DNA from: Ephydatia muelleri
Taxonomy: Eukaryota; Porifera; Demospongiae; Spongillida; Spongillidae
Assembly (NCBI GenBank): GCA_013339895.1
Contig: JABACO010000019.1
Coordinates: forward strand, 5,244,368-5,308,367
DNA: 64,000 nt
Reading direction: 5' to 3'
The notes under the pieces were generated by a model. It ran no database searches, was not told where the DNA came from, and saw only the letters and a program-made list of their open reading frames with translations. How positions within the stretch are numbered: the first letter of the stretch is position 1; every line of letters starts with the position of its first letter. The translations under genes were made by a program, and so were the position numbers. Shown here piece after piece: positions 26,700 to 62,382 of the stretch.

Positions 26700-27339
26700 A
26701 TGAGGCCTTCTCCCTACGCGATTCCTTCCTCAAGGATCCCTCCTATGCAGTACGGACACAGGGCGGCACCCGGTCATCAGCACAGCGGTGCTCCGTTCTC
26801 TGTAGCCCCCACCTCCACCTTCTATCCGTCCACATTTCAGAGTCATCCCATGATCGTACAAGGGTCCCTAGGTATCGCATGTAAGAAAGATCGGCTTTGT
26901 AAATGGATAAACTTTTTACGCATGCATTTCGCATTTTACAGGTTTTTTCCGGCGCGCTGCATCGACAGGCGGAACCCATACACTGCCACCCTCACAACAG
27001 AGGGAACTCGCCTATTAACGGTGGAGACATGGGAGGTGAAGACCCGTTGGGGGTCGCGGACGTCAACCGAGCTGTCAGTACTCGTTGCTGCAGAACTCCG
27101 CGCACGGCGAGATGCCGTCTGGACTCTTCTCAGCTAGGGAACGGGCAGCTGCCCCCGCTTGTGACAGTGGGCTCGCAGCTGCAGCATCACTCGATATTCG
27201 GCGGGCTCCATGTATCCTTCGCCAGACTACCACACCCCTGGGACCCCAGCACCGCCCTGCCTCCCCCCAACTTACGATGTGGAAGTAAGCAAAGCCTTAG
27301 TCCTTTACACCATGCCATAAATATAATGCTTGATTTGTG

Positions 27340-27370
<31 letters not shown>

Positions 27371-27651
27371 TGTGTGGTGTGTGTGTGTGTGTGTGTTTGT
27401 TGTGTGTTTATTTCTGTCTCTTTCTTTACAGCTACCCCCCGATTCCTATGCAAAAATTATCGTATGACTCACCCAAATACAAGCTCACACTCCGGAGAGG
27501 CACTTCGCTGGTTGAAGTGGTTCGAAGAACACAAACTGCATCCTTATCCGACCAGGAACGAGAAGATTACTGCTGTGTCAAAACACGCAACTGACGTTCA
27601 CTCAGGTGAGCGAACTCTCCCACACCTGGTGATTATAAAAACTAAGCTCAA

Positions 27652-27748
<97 letters not shown>

Positions 27749-28059
27749 ATTCGACAGGTGTCACTGGTTGCCAATGCAAGAAGACGCATGAAAAAGTCGA
27801 ATGTGGACGATGATAAAACATCTGATGACTCAGCCACTGAATCACCCAAAGGGTCTTCCCCCCAGCAAAGGTAATAATCACTCATGCAGATCTTACAATG
27901 TTATCATACCCTCTCCTCCCCAGACCATTGCACTCTGCCAGAGTACTAACTCCTGCTCCTCCAAGGCCTGAAAAGCAAAGTCTCTCTACTCCTATAGCAA
28001 TTCTCTCTTACCCGTTTTCATTGTTTAAAAGGTTCCATATTCCTGAAACTCAGACATAA
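26700..28059 (+). CDS. TALE-class homeobox protein, Iroquois-like
   Basis: Exons: 26700-26880 (start MRPSPYAIPSSRIPPMQYG), 26942-27284 (ends in CLPPTYDVE), 27432-27605, 27758-27870 and 27924-28059 (stop). The homeodomain spans the third and fourth exons. It has a TALE-type helix 1/loop (WFEEHKLHPYPTRNEK; the HPYPT/NPYPT loop is diagnostic of TALE) and a recognition-helix end ANARRRMKK. It is followed by an acidic/Ser stretch (DDDKTSDD) as in Iroquois proteins. Spacing from 'EK' to 'TQVS' equals Irx once one A is removed from AAAA at 27580-27583, giving NTQLTFTQ. The recognition helix reads VSLVANARRR where VSxWFANARRR is expected, so the invariant Trp-Phe pair is replaced by one Val (3 bases missing). 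The second exon also needs a frame correction. Either the sequence has errors or the gene is decaying. Confidence 0.7.
27338..27402. repeat. (TG)n microsatellite in homeobox intron 2
   Basis: TG array with GG interruptions on the plus strand, which here is the sense strand. It lies between the donor at 27285 and the acceptor at 27431. Confidence 0.95.
27650..27744. repeat. (CT)n microsatellite in homeobox intron 3
   Basis: About 95 bp of CT ending about 13 bases before the acceptor at 27757, so the array itself forms the polypyrimidine tract of this 152-bp intron. Confidence 0.95.
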
Positions 28060-28434
28060 CTGGTCAAATTTTATTTTAGCTTTTCTTCCTTTTTTTTTGG
28101 GATGTGTTTTTTTTTTTTATGCGTATGTAACTAAAGATGTACAACATTATTATACGACTGTTTGAACTAGATATGTGAGAGAGATAAACCCATATGCCTG
28201 CTGCAGCACTAGGCGTAGCTGAGGACAATTAACACTACTCGTGGCTGTAGCTACAAATGGCACTCGGAGCAACAAACAACAAGCCCTGAGGGTTGGACCG
28301 GTAGGTGGGCTAGGTTGCAGTCCGCGAGAAAAGAGCTTCTTGTTCAGTTTAATGGCAATAAGCAAAATGGGGAACATACTTAAAAATAAAATAATAATAA
28401 TAATAGCCTATTTCGAACAAATGCGTGTATAGTG

Positions 28435-32428
<3,994 letters not shown>

Positions 32429-33116
32429 CTATGAGGTACAGGTCATCAGACCTGAAAGGGTTAAATTACCAATCCAAATCAAGCCCAGATTGTCAGAGCT
32501 TTAAAGGTCAAATTGTACAAATAAACAAATCAAGCCCACATTGTTAAGACCTGAAGGGGTTAATTTGAAAAATGAACCCAAACTAATCAATTACAGACTG
32601 CGCACCCGAAGAAGTTAAATCATAAATCCCAAAATGTGTTTTGCTCTGTTGCTTTGAGTTTTACACTAGGGTAAGGACCAGTGGTAGCATCCTTTTCGCA
32701 AGAGCAGCATGCAGGTCTACTCCATAAAGGCCCGCAATCACACATGTTGGTATGGAATACCTTGCAATTCCACCACTAATGGGCTTAAACAGGTTCATTG
32801 CATGATGAAATGTTCATCTGATATTGAAAATGGCCACAGAAATGGCACGGTGCCAAAGCTGTGTGAAATGTAATAGATTATCAGGGTTCCCCAGAACCAG
32901 GAACAGAAAGAAGGTATTGAGAGGGACATGAAAAGGAGCAGGTGTGGAGAGAAATGATGCAAACATGGAGGCATTGTGAAACACACAGTGCAGGATCCTT
33001 CATAGAGGGCTGACAGTGTGGATCTTGAACGCCAACACACATTATGCATATCACACAACACATATATACGTACACACATATGCTAGCAAACACACAAGCA
33101 TGCATCCAGCACACGC
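32429..33116. other. Contig end upstream of the MTM exons
   Basis: No NVL or MTM exon that I can identify. Contains diverged direct copies of a unit with 'gggcttgattt' and 'ttaaccc(c)tttcaggtct' on the minus strand (about 32435-32600). The sequence ends in CA-rich DNA at the gap. Confidence 0.4.
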
Positions 33117-34116
33117 NNNNNNNNNNNNNNNNNNNNNNNNNNNNNNNNNNNNNNNNNNNNNNNNNNNNNNNNNNNNNNNNNNNNNNNNNNNNNNNNNNNN
33201 NNNNNNNNNNNNNNNNNNNNNNNNNNNNNNNNNNNNNNNNNNNNNNNNNNNNNNNNNNNNNNNNNNNNNNNNNNNNNNNNNNNNNNNNNNNNNNNNNNNN
33301 NNNNNNNNNNNNNNNNNNNNNNNNNNNNNNNNNNNNNNNNNNNNNNNNNNNNNNNNNNNNNNNNNNNNNNNNNNNNNNNNNNNNNNNNNNNNNNNNNNNN
33401 NNNNNNNNNNNNNNNNNNNNNNNNNNNNNNNNNNNNNNNNNNNNNNNNNNNNNNNNNNNNNNNNNNNNNNNNNNNNNNNNNNNNNNNNNNNNNNNNNNNN
33501 NNNNNNNNNNNNNNNNNNNNNNNNNNNNNNNNNNNNNNNNNNNNNNNNNNNNNNNNNNNNNNNNNNNNNNNNNNNNNNNNNNNNNNNNNNNNNNNNNNNN
33601 NNNNNNNNNNNNNNNNNNNNNNNNNNNNNNNNNNNNNNNNNNNNNNNNNNNNNNNNNNNNNNNNNNNNNNNNNNNNNNNNNNNNNNNNNNNNNNNNNNNN
33701 NNNNNNNNNNNNNNNNNNNNNNNNNNNNNNNNNNNNNNNNNNNNNNNNNNNNNNNNNNNNNNNNNNNNNNNNNNNNNNNNNNNNNNNNNNNNNNNNNNNN
33801 NNNNNNNNNNNNNNNNNNNNNNNNNNNNNNNNNNNNNNNNNNNNNNNNNNNNNNNNNNNNNNNNNNNNNNNNNNNNNNNNNNNNNNNNNNNNNNNNNNNN
33901 NNNNNNNNNNNNNNNNNNNNNNNNNNNNNNNNNNNNNNNNNNNNNNNNNNNNNNNNNNNNNNNNNNNNNNNNNNNNNNNNNNNNNNNNNNNNNNNNNNNN
34001 NNNNNNNNNNNNNNNNNNNNNNNNNNNNNNNNNNNNNNNNNNNNNNNNNNNNNNNNNNNNNNNNNNNNNNNNNNNNNNNNNNNNNNNNNNNNNNNNNNNN
34101 NNNNNNNNNNNNNNNN
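33117..34116. other. Assembly gap of exactly 1000 N
   Basis: All bases are N and the length is a round number, so it is a placeholder for a gap of unknown size. The right flank starts directly in (CA)n. NVL enters it from the right after the first part of its second ATPase domain, and a different gene lies on the left. ORFs that run through the N are meaningless. Confidence 0.98.
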
Positions 34117-34164
34117 CACACACACACACACACACACACAACACACCTTTGCTGCCTCTCTTAC

Positions 34165-55936
<21,772 letters not shown>

Positions 55937-56034
55937 AGCAGTTACACACGTGTGCATCAATTGGCTGTTGGTTAAGTAACTATTAAGTGACATGCAAGTC
56001 ATTATTTTATCATTAAGCAGGGCAAGCAGGGCTT
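55937..56034. promoter_or_regulatory. 98-bp divergent promoter shared by NVL and the JmjC gene
   Basis: Only 98 bases separate the two start codons (NVL minus at 55936, JmjC plus at 56035). It contains a CACGTG E-box at 55947-55952 and an ATTGG (inverted CCAAT) at 55960-55964, both common in bidirectional housekeeping promoters. No TATA box is placed for either gene. The 5' UTRs must be very short or overlap, unless transcripts start inside the opposite gene. Confidence 0.7.
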
Positions 56035-57558
56035 ATGAAGAAAAGACTCCCAAAACATCAACCCGCTGCTCAGGCGAATAAAAGTTCCAGTAGCATTAAG
56101 AGCGCGTTTCTTGCCCTAACTCAGCGTCAGATTGTCGCGATAGTGCTCGTTTTAGGCGTAGGGAACCTTGGCATCATATTCCTGCTGCTTGACAAGGGCG
56201 GGGATGGTACCGCGCCCTACAAGAAGGCCGGGAGAGTCACAATCGAGTACCTGCCGACCCCTGACAGCAGTTTCGCTGCGAAATGCGAGCAGCGTGGTGT
56301 GCCCCTGGTCATCAGGAACTCGGGCGTAGAGAGATGGGACGCCAGAAAGAAGTGGACTCCCTCCTACCTCGCCTCGAAGACGTCTGTGCTTAAAGGTGTG
56401 TACGAAAACGACAACCGCTGGTTTGGACCCTACTACGACGACCGCAAGCCCATGACTCCTATGTTCGACAGGGTTAACCCTTACAAAATAGGCCTGGAGC
56501 TTCCGAGCGCCGAGTTTTTTCGATCGATCCAGAGCCCATCGGATGGGCGGTACCTCTACTTCACGGGAGACATAGAGCAGCTGGGCGACTGGGCGTGGAA
56601 CGAAATCCAGCCCTCCAAAGAGCTGCTCGTTCTGAACCCCACGCACTCCTCCGTCAACGTTTGGATCGGACAGCCTCACGTTATAGCCCACTGCCACTAC
56701 GACGGCTACCACAACTTCTACGCCCAACTGTACGGACGGAAGAAATTCACCTTGTTCAGCCCTGCCGCCTGGCCGGGTCTATCTCCTTACCCCTTTTTGC
56801 ACCCGAGCCACGCCCAGTGCCAAGTGAACGTCAGCAACTCGGCGAGAGACGTCGTTAGGTTTCCCGCCCTGAAAGACGTCACCCCCTTGGAGGTGATTTT
56901 GGAGCCTGGAGACCTGCTCTACCTCCCCCCGCTGTGGTTCCACCACGTGGAGTCCATGGAGGTAAGCATCTCTGTGAACGTGTGGACGGACACCAAGCAG
57001 ACCACCACAGTGGAGCGCCTCTTTGCCCTTCCCTTGGTCACCAGCAGCATCCAATTCCCGAGTTCCCGCCACAGGGCCATCGCCACCTCCATCCTCATCC
57101 ACAAGTTTGTCGTGAGCCTCTGCAACCTTCGATCCTGCGTCTCCCCGACCCAAGACTCCTCCTCCTTCCCCTCGTCCGCCTTGAACAAAGAGGCGAAGAA
57201 GATGGACACCGCAGCCTACTTTGTCTACAGGCTGTGGAGGGCAAGGTACTCCCTCCTGATGGAGGAAGGGAAGCTCCCCTCCTCGCTGGAAGGAGGTGAA
57301 CCCATCTTGTGTGAGGCAGGGGAACCTGCGGCCTTACTGAAGATGCTGATGGAGACCCTGGAGGTGCTGAGTGGGCAGCACGTGAAGGAGCATGGGGACT
57401 CGGTGGCGACGCTCTTGAGGCAGCTGCCCGTGGACACGTGGGAGATTTGGGCGGGAAACTATGTGGAGTATGTTGCTGCGAGCGCTGTGGACGTGCGTCA
57501 CGTGGGACTGTTCCTGATGCACCTCACCAGCTGCATCAATACTGTGTTCAAACCATAA
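56035..57558 (+). CDS. Intronless, membrane-anchored JmjC 2-oxoglutarate hydroxylase
   Basis: A single 507-codon ORF with no introns. Residues 1-30 are basic; residues about 32-52 (QIVAIVLVLGVGNLGIIFLL) form a membrane segment without a signal-peptidase site, so a type II membrane protein is likely with the catalytic part in the lumen or outside. The cupin/JmjC fold has HYD (H221, D223) and WFHHVE (H303/H304) as the Fe(II) triad, FYAQLYGRKKF with a Lys likely to hold 2-oxoglutarate, and PGDLLYLPPLWFHH. This pattern resembles FIH/HSPBAP1/JMJD-type protein hydroxylases more than histone demethylases. A C-terminal helical region of about 170 residues has no motif that I know. The substrate is unknown. 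The coding sequence is markedly GC-rich, especially at third positions, compared with NVL. It shares a 98-bp promoter with NVL. Confidence 0.85.
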   Translation: MKKRLPKHQPAAQANKSSSSIKSAFLALTQRQIVAIVLVLGVGNLGIIFLLLDKGGDGTAPYKKAGRVTIEYLPTPDSSFAAKCEQRGVPLVIRNSGVERWDARKKWTPSYLASKTSVLKGVYENDNRWFGPYYDDRKPMTPMFDRVNPYKIGLELPSAEFFRSIQSPSDGRYLYFTGDIEQLGDWAWNEIQPSKELLVLNPTHSSVNVWIGQPHVIAHCHYDGYHNFYAQLYGRKKFTLFSPAAWPGLSPYPFLHPSHAQCQVNVSNSARDVVRFPALKDVTPLEVILEPGDLLYLPPLWFHHVESMEVSISVNVWTDTKQTTTVERLFALPLVTSSIQFPSSRHRAIATSILIHKFVVSLCNLRSCVSPTQDSSSFPSSALNKEAKKMDTAAYFVYRLWRARYSLLMEEGKLPSSLEGGEPILCEAGEPAALLKMLMETLEVLSGQHVKEHGDSVATLLRQLPVDTWEIWAGNYVEYVAASAVDVRHVGLFLMHLTSCINTVFKP

Positions 57559-58445
57559 CCTCTTTCTTCTCCTGTCAACACTGCGTTCCAATCATGAACC
57601 TCTATTAGTTCTTACCTGTACAGTGTGCTCCCATCAGTACTATGTTCAACTCATTTGTTTGTTTTTTTTTAATTTAATGTACCTGCATGTACTATACTAT
57701 GTGCACTGCTACACCAGTGCGCTACTCCAGCCTCCAGGAAAACGGTTGAGCTAACCAACTGAAGTAATATTGGATGTACATTATCTTTAGCAGAGGACCC
57801 TGAATGCATATTATTGATCAAGGTGTGTCGCTTTTGTTGACAAGTGTATGATCCAACAAAGTACATGCATAAAGTACATGCAGGCAACATACATAAATTT
57901 TACCATTTCTATGTCACAATGTATTTACAGTTTATGGATCGGATGTGATGTGCGAATGGTGCCAGTTCTGACTCAATCAATAGAGAAATTTACCTGTCTA
58001 CAATTGGGACCTTAAGCAATTATGCACAATTTGTAACACAGATCACTTATGTGGCATGGCTTGTACAAGCATGCAGCGCAATCTTTTGTTGTTTATTCAC
58101 CATCATAAACGCGTACAGTACTGTTGTATATTCCCCATGTAAAAAAGAAAGCATAAAAGGTACCAAAAACAAGGCATAATCAGTGCTTATTTGATGTCTG
58201 AATATTGTGCCTTCGGCTTTTCTAATGCATGGTATTTAAGGTTGTTAGATTTAAAAATAAATTACATCATTAAAATTACTAACCCTATAGTGTTAATATC
58301 ATGTTAATTGGACTAATTCCTTGATTGAATGTGGTTGCAATGTGCTCGTATCACTGCAACCAAGTTTGCATCACTCTCCACAGGCACAAGGTTGAAACAC
58401 CACTGTTTGACCATGACAGAGAATGCACAAAAAAGATATGCCACA
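57559..58445. other. Convergent intergenic region between JmjC and RBM25
   Basis: AT-rich, 887 bases. It should hold both 3' UTRs. An AATAAA on the plus strand near 58255 could end the JmjC transcript. The first 100 bases contain a short direct repeat (two diverged copies of 'cactgtgttcaaaccat-aacctctt' at 57540-57605). Confidence 0.5.
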
Positions 58446-60720
58446 TTAGTAAAATTTTGATATGCCCAAGTGTTTTGCTTCAGTTTCATATATCATCAGT
58501 CTCCATAGTTTCATTATAAACGTTTCAGCTTCTTCATCCAGCACCTAACAGAAAACACCAGTGACTTGTGCAAGCTAGAAACAGGTACTTGCTACTTACC
58601 ATTGAAATATCGCTGAGAATACTTTGTGGTGCAATGTGACATGCCAACTGTAGAATCAGGCGCAATAGATCAATAAGCACACACTTGCAAAATCTAATAC
58701 CCACCTTATTACAGATGAAGTCTACAAGTGTGGGTTCCTCCTCTCCTATGTACTCCACAATCTTCTTCTTAATCCAGGGGGCAACTCGCTTCTCCATCAT
58801 AGTCTACACACAGCACAATGAGAGACTAGTTACCAGAACTGGCTGTATAAACAACAATACAGCTAGCTATATACGACAAAAACAAATGCACATGTGCTAG
58901 ACAGTGGATGCATGCTCACCTTGTCGATTGTTTCCCATTTCAACTCGTACGCAAACAGCTCTTCCTTTGCAGTTGGGATGGAGTTGACCAAGTTCTGAAC
59001 CATCTTGTTCTTCTCCTCCTTGGGAATCTTGTTGGTCCTTCCCACAGCCTGCTGCTCCTCCTCTGTGTACTCAATTGGTACCAACTTGATTTTTGGCTTG
59101 GAACCAAGACCCTCATCTTCATCCGGGTTGAACACAGTTTCTAGTTTGGCTTTCTTTTCGGATGCAACACAGCTAGATGAACTGACAAGACTGCTCTTCC
59201 TGCCAAAGCCAAATGCAAACTTGGGTCCCGAGTGAGGCGAACTGGTAGACCCATCTGCCTCCTTCTTGATCTCATCAAGTGACAGAGGTTCAAAGGACTT
59301 GGACGTAGAGAATTCTATGTCAGTTGGGTCATGTGGGCTTTCTTTAAGTTCTGGAGTATTGACAGAGGGTGCAGACTGGATCTGAACACCAAAAATAGGG
59401 GGGAAAAGAAAGTAACAGGAAAAGGCACCTTTTCCCAGAATTAAGTGAACCAATGCTTTGAGTACAACTGCTCCTGATTGTGTTAACACTTAAAAAGCCT
59501 ATAAAGCAACAAAAGAAGAATGTTGGATGTAGGGTTCACTGGTGTAACAATTATAAGAACAAGCTTCTTGATACAGAGGACTTTTTGCACCGTACCATTT
59601 GTGTGTGGTTTACGGTTCCTTTGCAGTAGCTTGCACACAGCAATAGTTATCTTTGTACAAAAAAAAACGCACGTGACTTTTGTAACTAAGTATAGACCCC
59701 CAATGGGTATGGTTATCTAGTGTCATGGGGATTGAGAAACATAAACTATATCGTTCCAACCCCTGGGCCAATGCACATTGTTTGAAATATCAAACATGTT
59801 CAAATAATGCTACTAGCAGGAAAGATGCTGGGACTGGGAACGATCATACTGTATCTGGAACTCAAATTGCGAGTTCGCATTGTTCATCAATCCAAATAGC
59901 TACAAATACCAATTGTAGAGCAACATTGATCGTAGCAGAGGACTGCTAAAATGAACTATAGAAAACCACACCTCCTTCATCAACCCTACATAGCTGATCG
60001 TGATATATATTTACAACTGGAAAGCATTGTAGTGCACTCCTGCACCAATACCCTTAGACAAGGATACTTATTGAGGGAAGGGAAAAGTTGGATTAAAAAT
60101 GCGTCAGTGCTGCATACACTGTGGTATGAAAAAGGAGCCATGTATTGACATTTCCAGCAGCAGCAACTAATCATTGCACAATCTGTACATGCAACCTGAA
60201 CTGCAACACAGACAGCTGGCCAGTGGCATTTAAAAGCAGCTGTTGCTGTGCTCCAAGTCCTACTTGATCTAAGCAGGGATTTACTTACACATCTTAATTT
60301 AACAGATTATTTAGTATCACAATTGTTACCTGGAATGGGTAGAGAGAACCTCCAGCATATGAAGTCTTTGCAAGAGGTATGTCCTCATCCATATCATCTT
60401 TCGATGGCACATCCAAGTCCGCATCATCGTCCTTGCCAAATTTGCTGGCAGGTGCTGCCTCCCTTCGTTTCTGATTGGAGTACATGTAGAACCATCTCCT
60501 CAATAAATATTATAATGCCCAACCAAAGAGGAGAAATATTTTTAATAATAATAATAAAGGTCTAACCCTTTCCTCCTCTTCCTCCAGTAGCTGCTTGTGC
60601 TGCCTCTCTAAAACCTGGATTCTTAATGTCTCCAACTCATCCTTCTCCTTCAGCCTGTCCTTCTCATCATCATCCATTTCCATCTCACGCTCACGACGTC
60701 TGCGTGCGTACGCATTTCCC

Positions 60721-60806
<86 letters not shown>

Positions 60807-62346
60807 CACATGAAAGTTCTACATGCTTGTTCACCAAAAACCCCTATAGAATTATGCTACTTCCAGCTTCAACTTTCTTAATCCCCTCCCTCCTTCTAAT
60901 ATGCCATACTTGTAGTATCTTTGATCATCTTTGACATCGTCATAGTCTTCGAGAAACTCTGCCAAGTGCTTCCTTTCTCTTTCCTGGAGAGGTGGTGTGG
61001 GGTGGAGTGAGAGACAAAGCATGGTAGTGGAAACTGTGTCAGGGTGTGAATATATATCTCTCACAATTTCTTCTCTTCTTTGCTCTTCCCTTTCGATGTC
61101 TTTCTCATATTCCTTGACCCTGCGATATTCTCTATTCTCCCATCCTTGCAGCCGCTAAAATTTAGAGGATAGTTGACACGTGCAATAGGAACAGGTTACA
61201 TTCGATTCCTTTAAAAATTAACTAGCTTGTCAAAAATAAAAGGCAGAAGTGTTCTGATTGACACTGGGCCAAAAATGAGATTTAGGTCATGAAATGTAAA
61301 ATTTTGTGCTGCAGGACAGGGAGGATAGAGCACATTCCTACACACGAAATGCCGCATTTTATGACCCAAAATTCCAGACTTCAGCCCACCTGTCAATTAC
61401 AGAATACCTCATAATGTCTAGGACTGTTGATACAGCTTAACACTGCGATAAGTATATTGATATAAATTTGTAGGTAGCTAAGCTACTGCAAGCATAACTT
61501 AGGGGAATAGCTTAAAGATCATCACCAATTCAGATCACAACCATATACCTCTTTGTAAGCCTTTTCTCTCTCCCTCTGCTTCCTGGCCTGCAGTCTCTGC
61601 TCATACTCCTCCTCATCCCGAGCTGACTCTTCCTTCTCCTTCACCTTCTCTGCCTCCTTTGCCTTCAGACGCTCAGCTCTGTCGGTAGCCTTAGTGTGGG
61701 AGCTCGGTCGTGCGGGACTTCTGGAGTGGTCAGGGGGAGGGCTCTTTGTCTTCTTGGGTGGCGTCTTTGACCGCGAGCGTTCTCTGCTGCGCCTTGGAGA
61801 CGGTAGGCGATGATCACTGCTTCCACTACTACTCTTAACATGATTGGCTGCATCTGGTGGAGGCTCCTTTGGGGTCCTATCTTTGTTGGCCTTTTCCTTC
61901 TCCTCCTTCTCCCTGACTCTCTCTCGTGCCTTCTTAACTTTCTCCTCCTCACTCCTCTGCACATTGGAAAAGGTAAATGTCTGAGAGCAGCTGATCATAG
62001 TCATAACCAAACCAAAACATACAACAATTCAGACCGAGGGAGAGAAGGGACACACAAACATATCTACACAGGGTCACATCAAAACGCTTTCAATAAAGAA
62101 GGGGAGGGGGGATGGGGTTGGGGGGAGGGGGAAAAAAAGGAAGCGTAGAGGTTACTCATCTAATAGAACTCTGCGTTGGAGGGTGGTCATCATTGTGTAT
62201 GCACATGAGCAAACAGGAGGATGGTTCCATTATCCCCAAAAACCGCTGGGAAAAGAGCCAATAAAAACACAAAACAAACTGTTTAGAATCTACAGCATTA
62301 ACAGGCGCCAGCCTTCACACAAAACACACACACACACGCACACACG

Positions 62347-62382
<36 letters not shown>

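Noticed and set aside
26743..26979. 78-codon minus-strand ORF opposite the homeobox gene
   Set aside because: Shadow of the GC-rich first and second exons; no homology.
56152..56727. 191-codon minus-strand ORF opposite the JmjC gene
   Set aside because: Antisense shadow caused by high GC at third positions; the plus strand has clear JmjC motifs.
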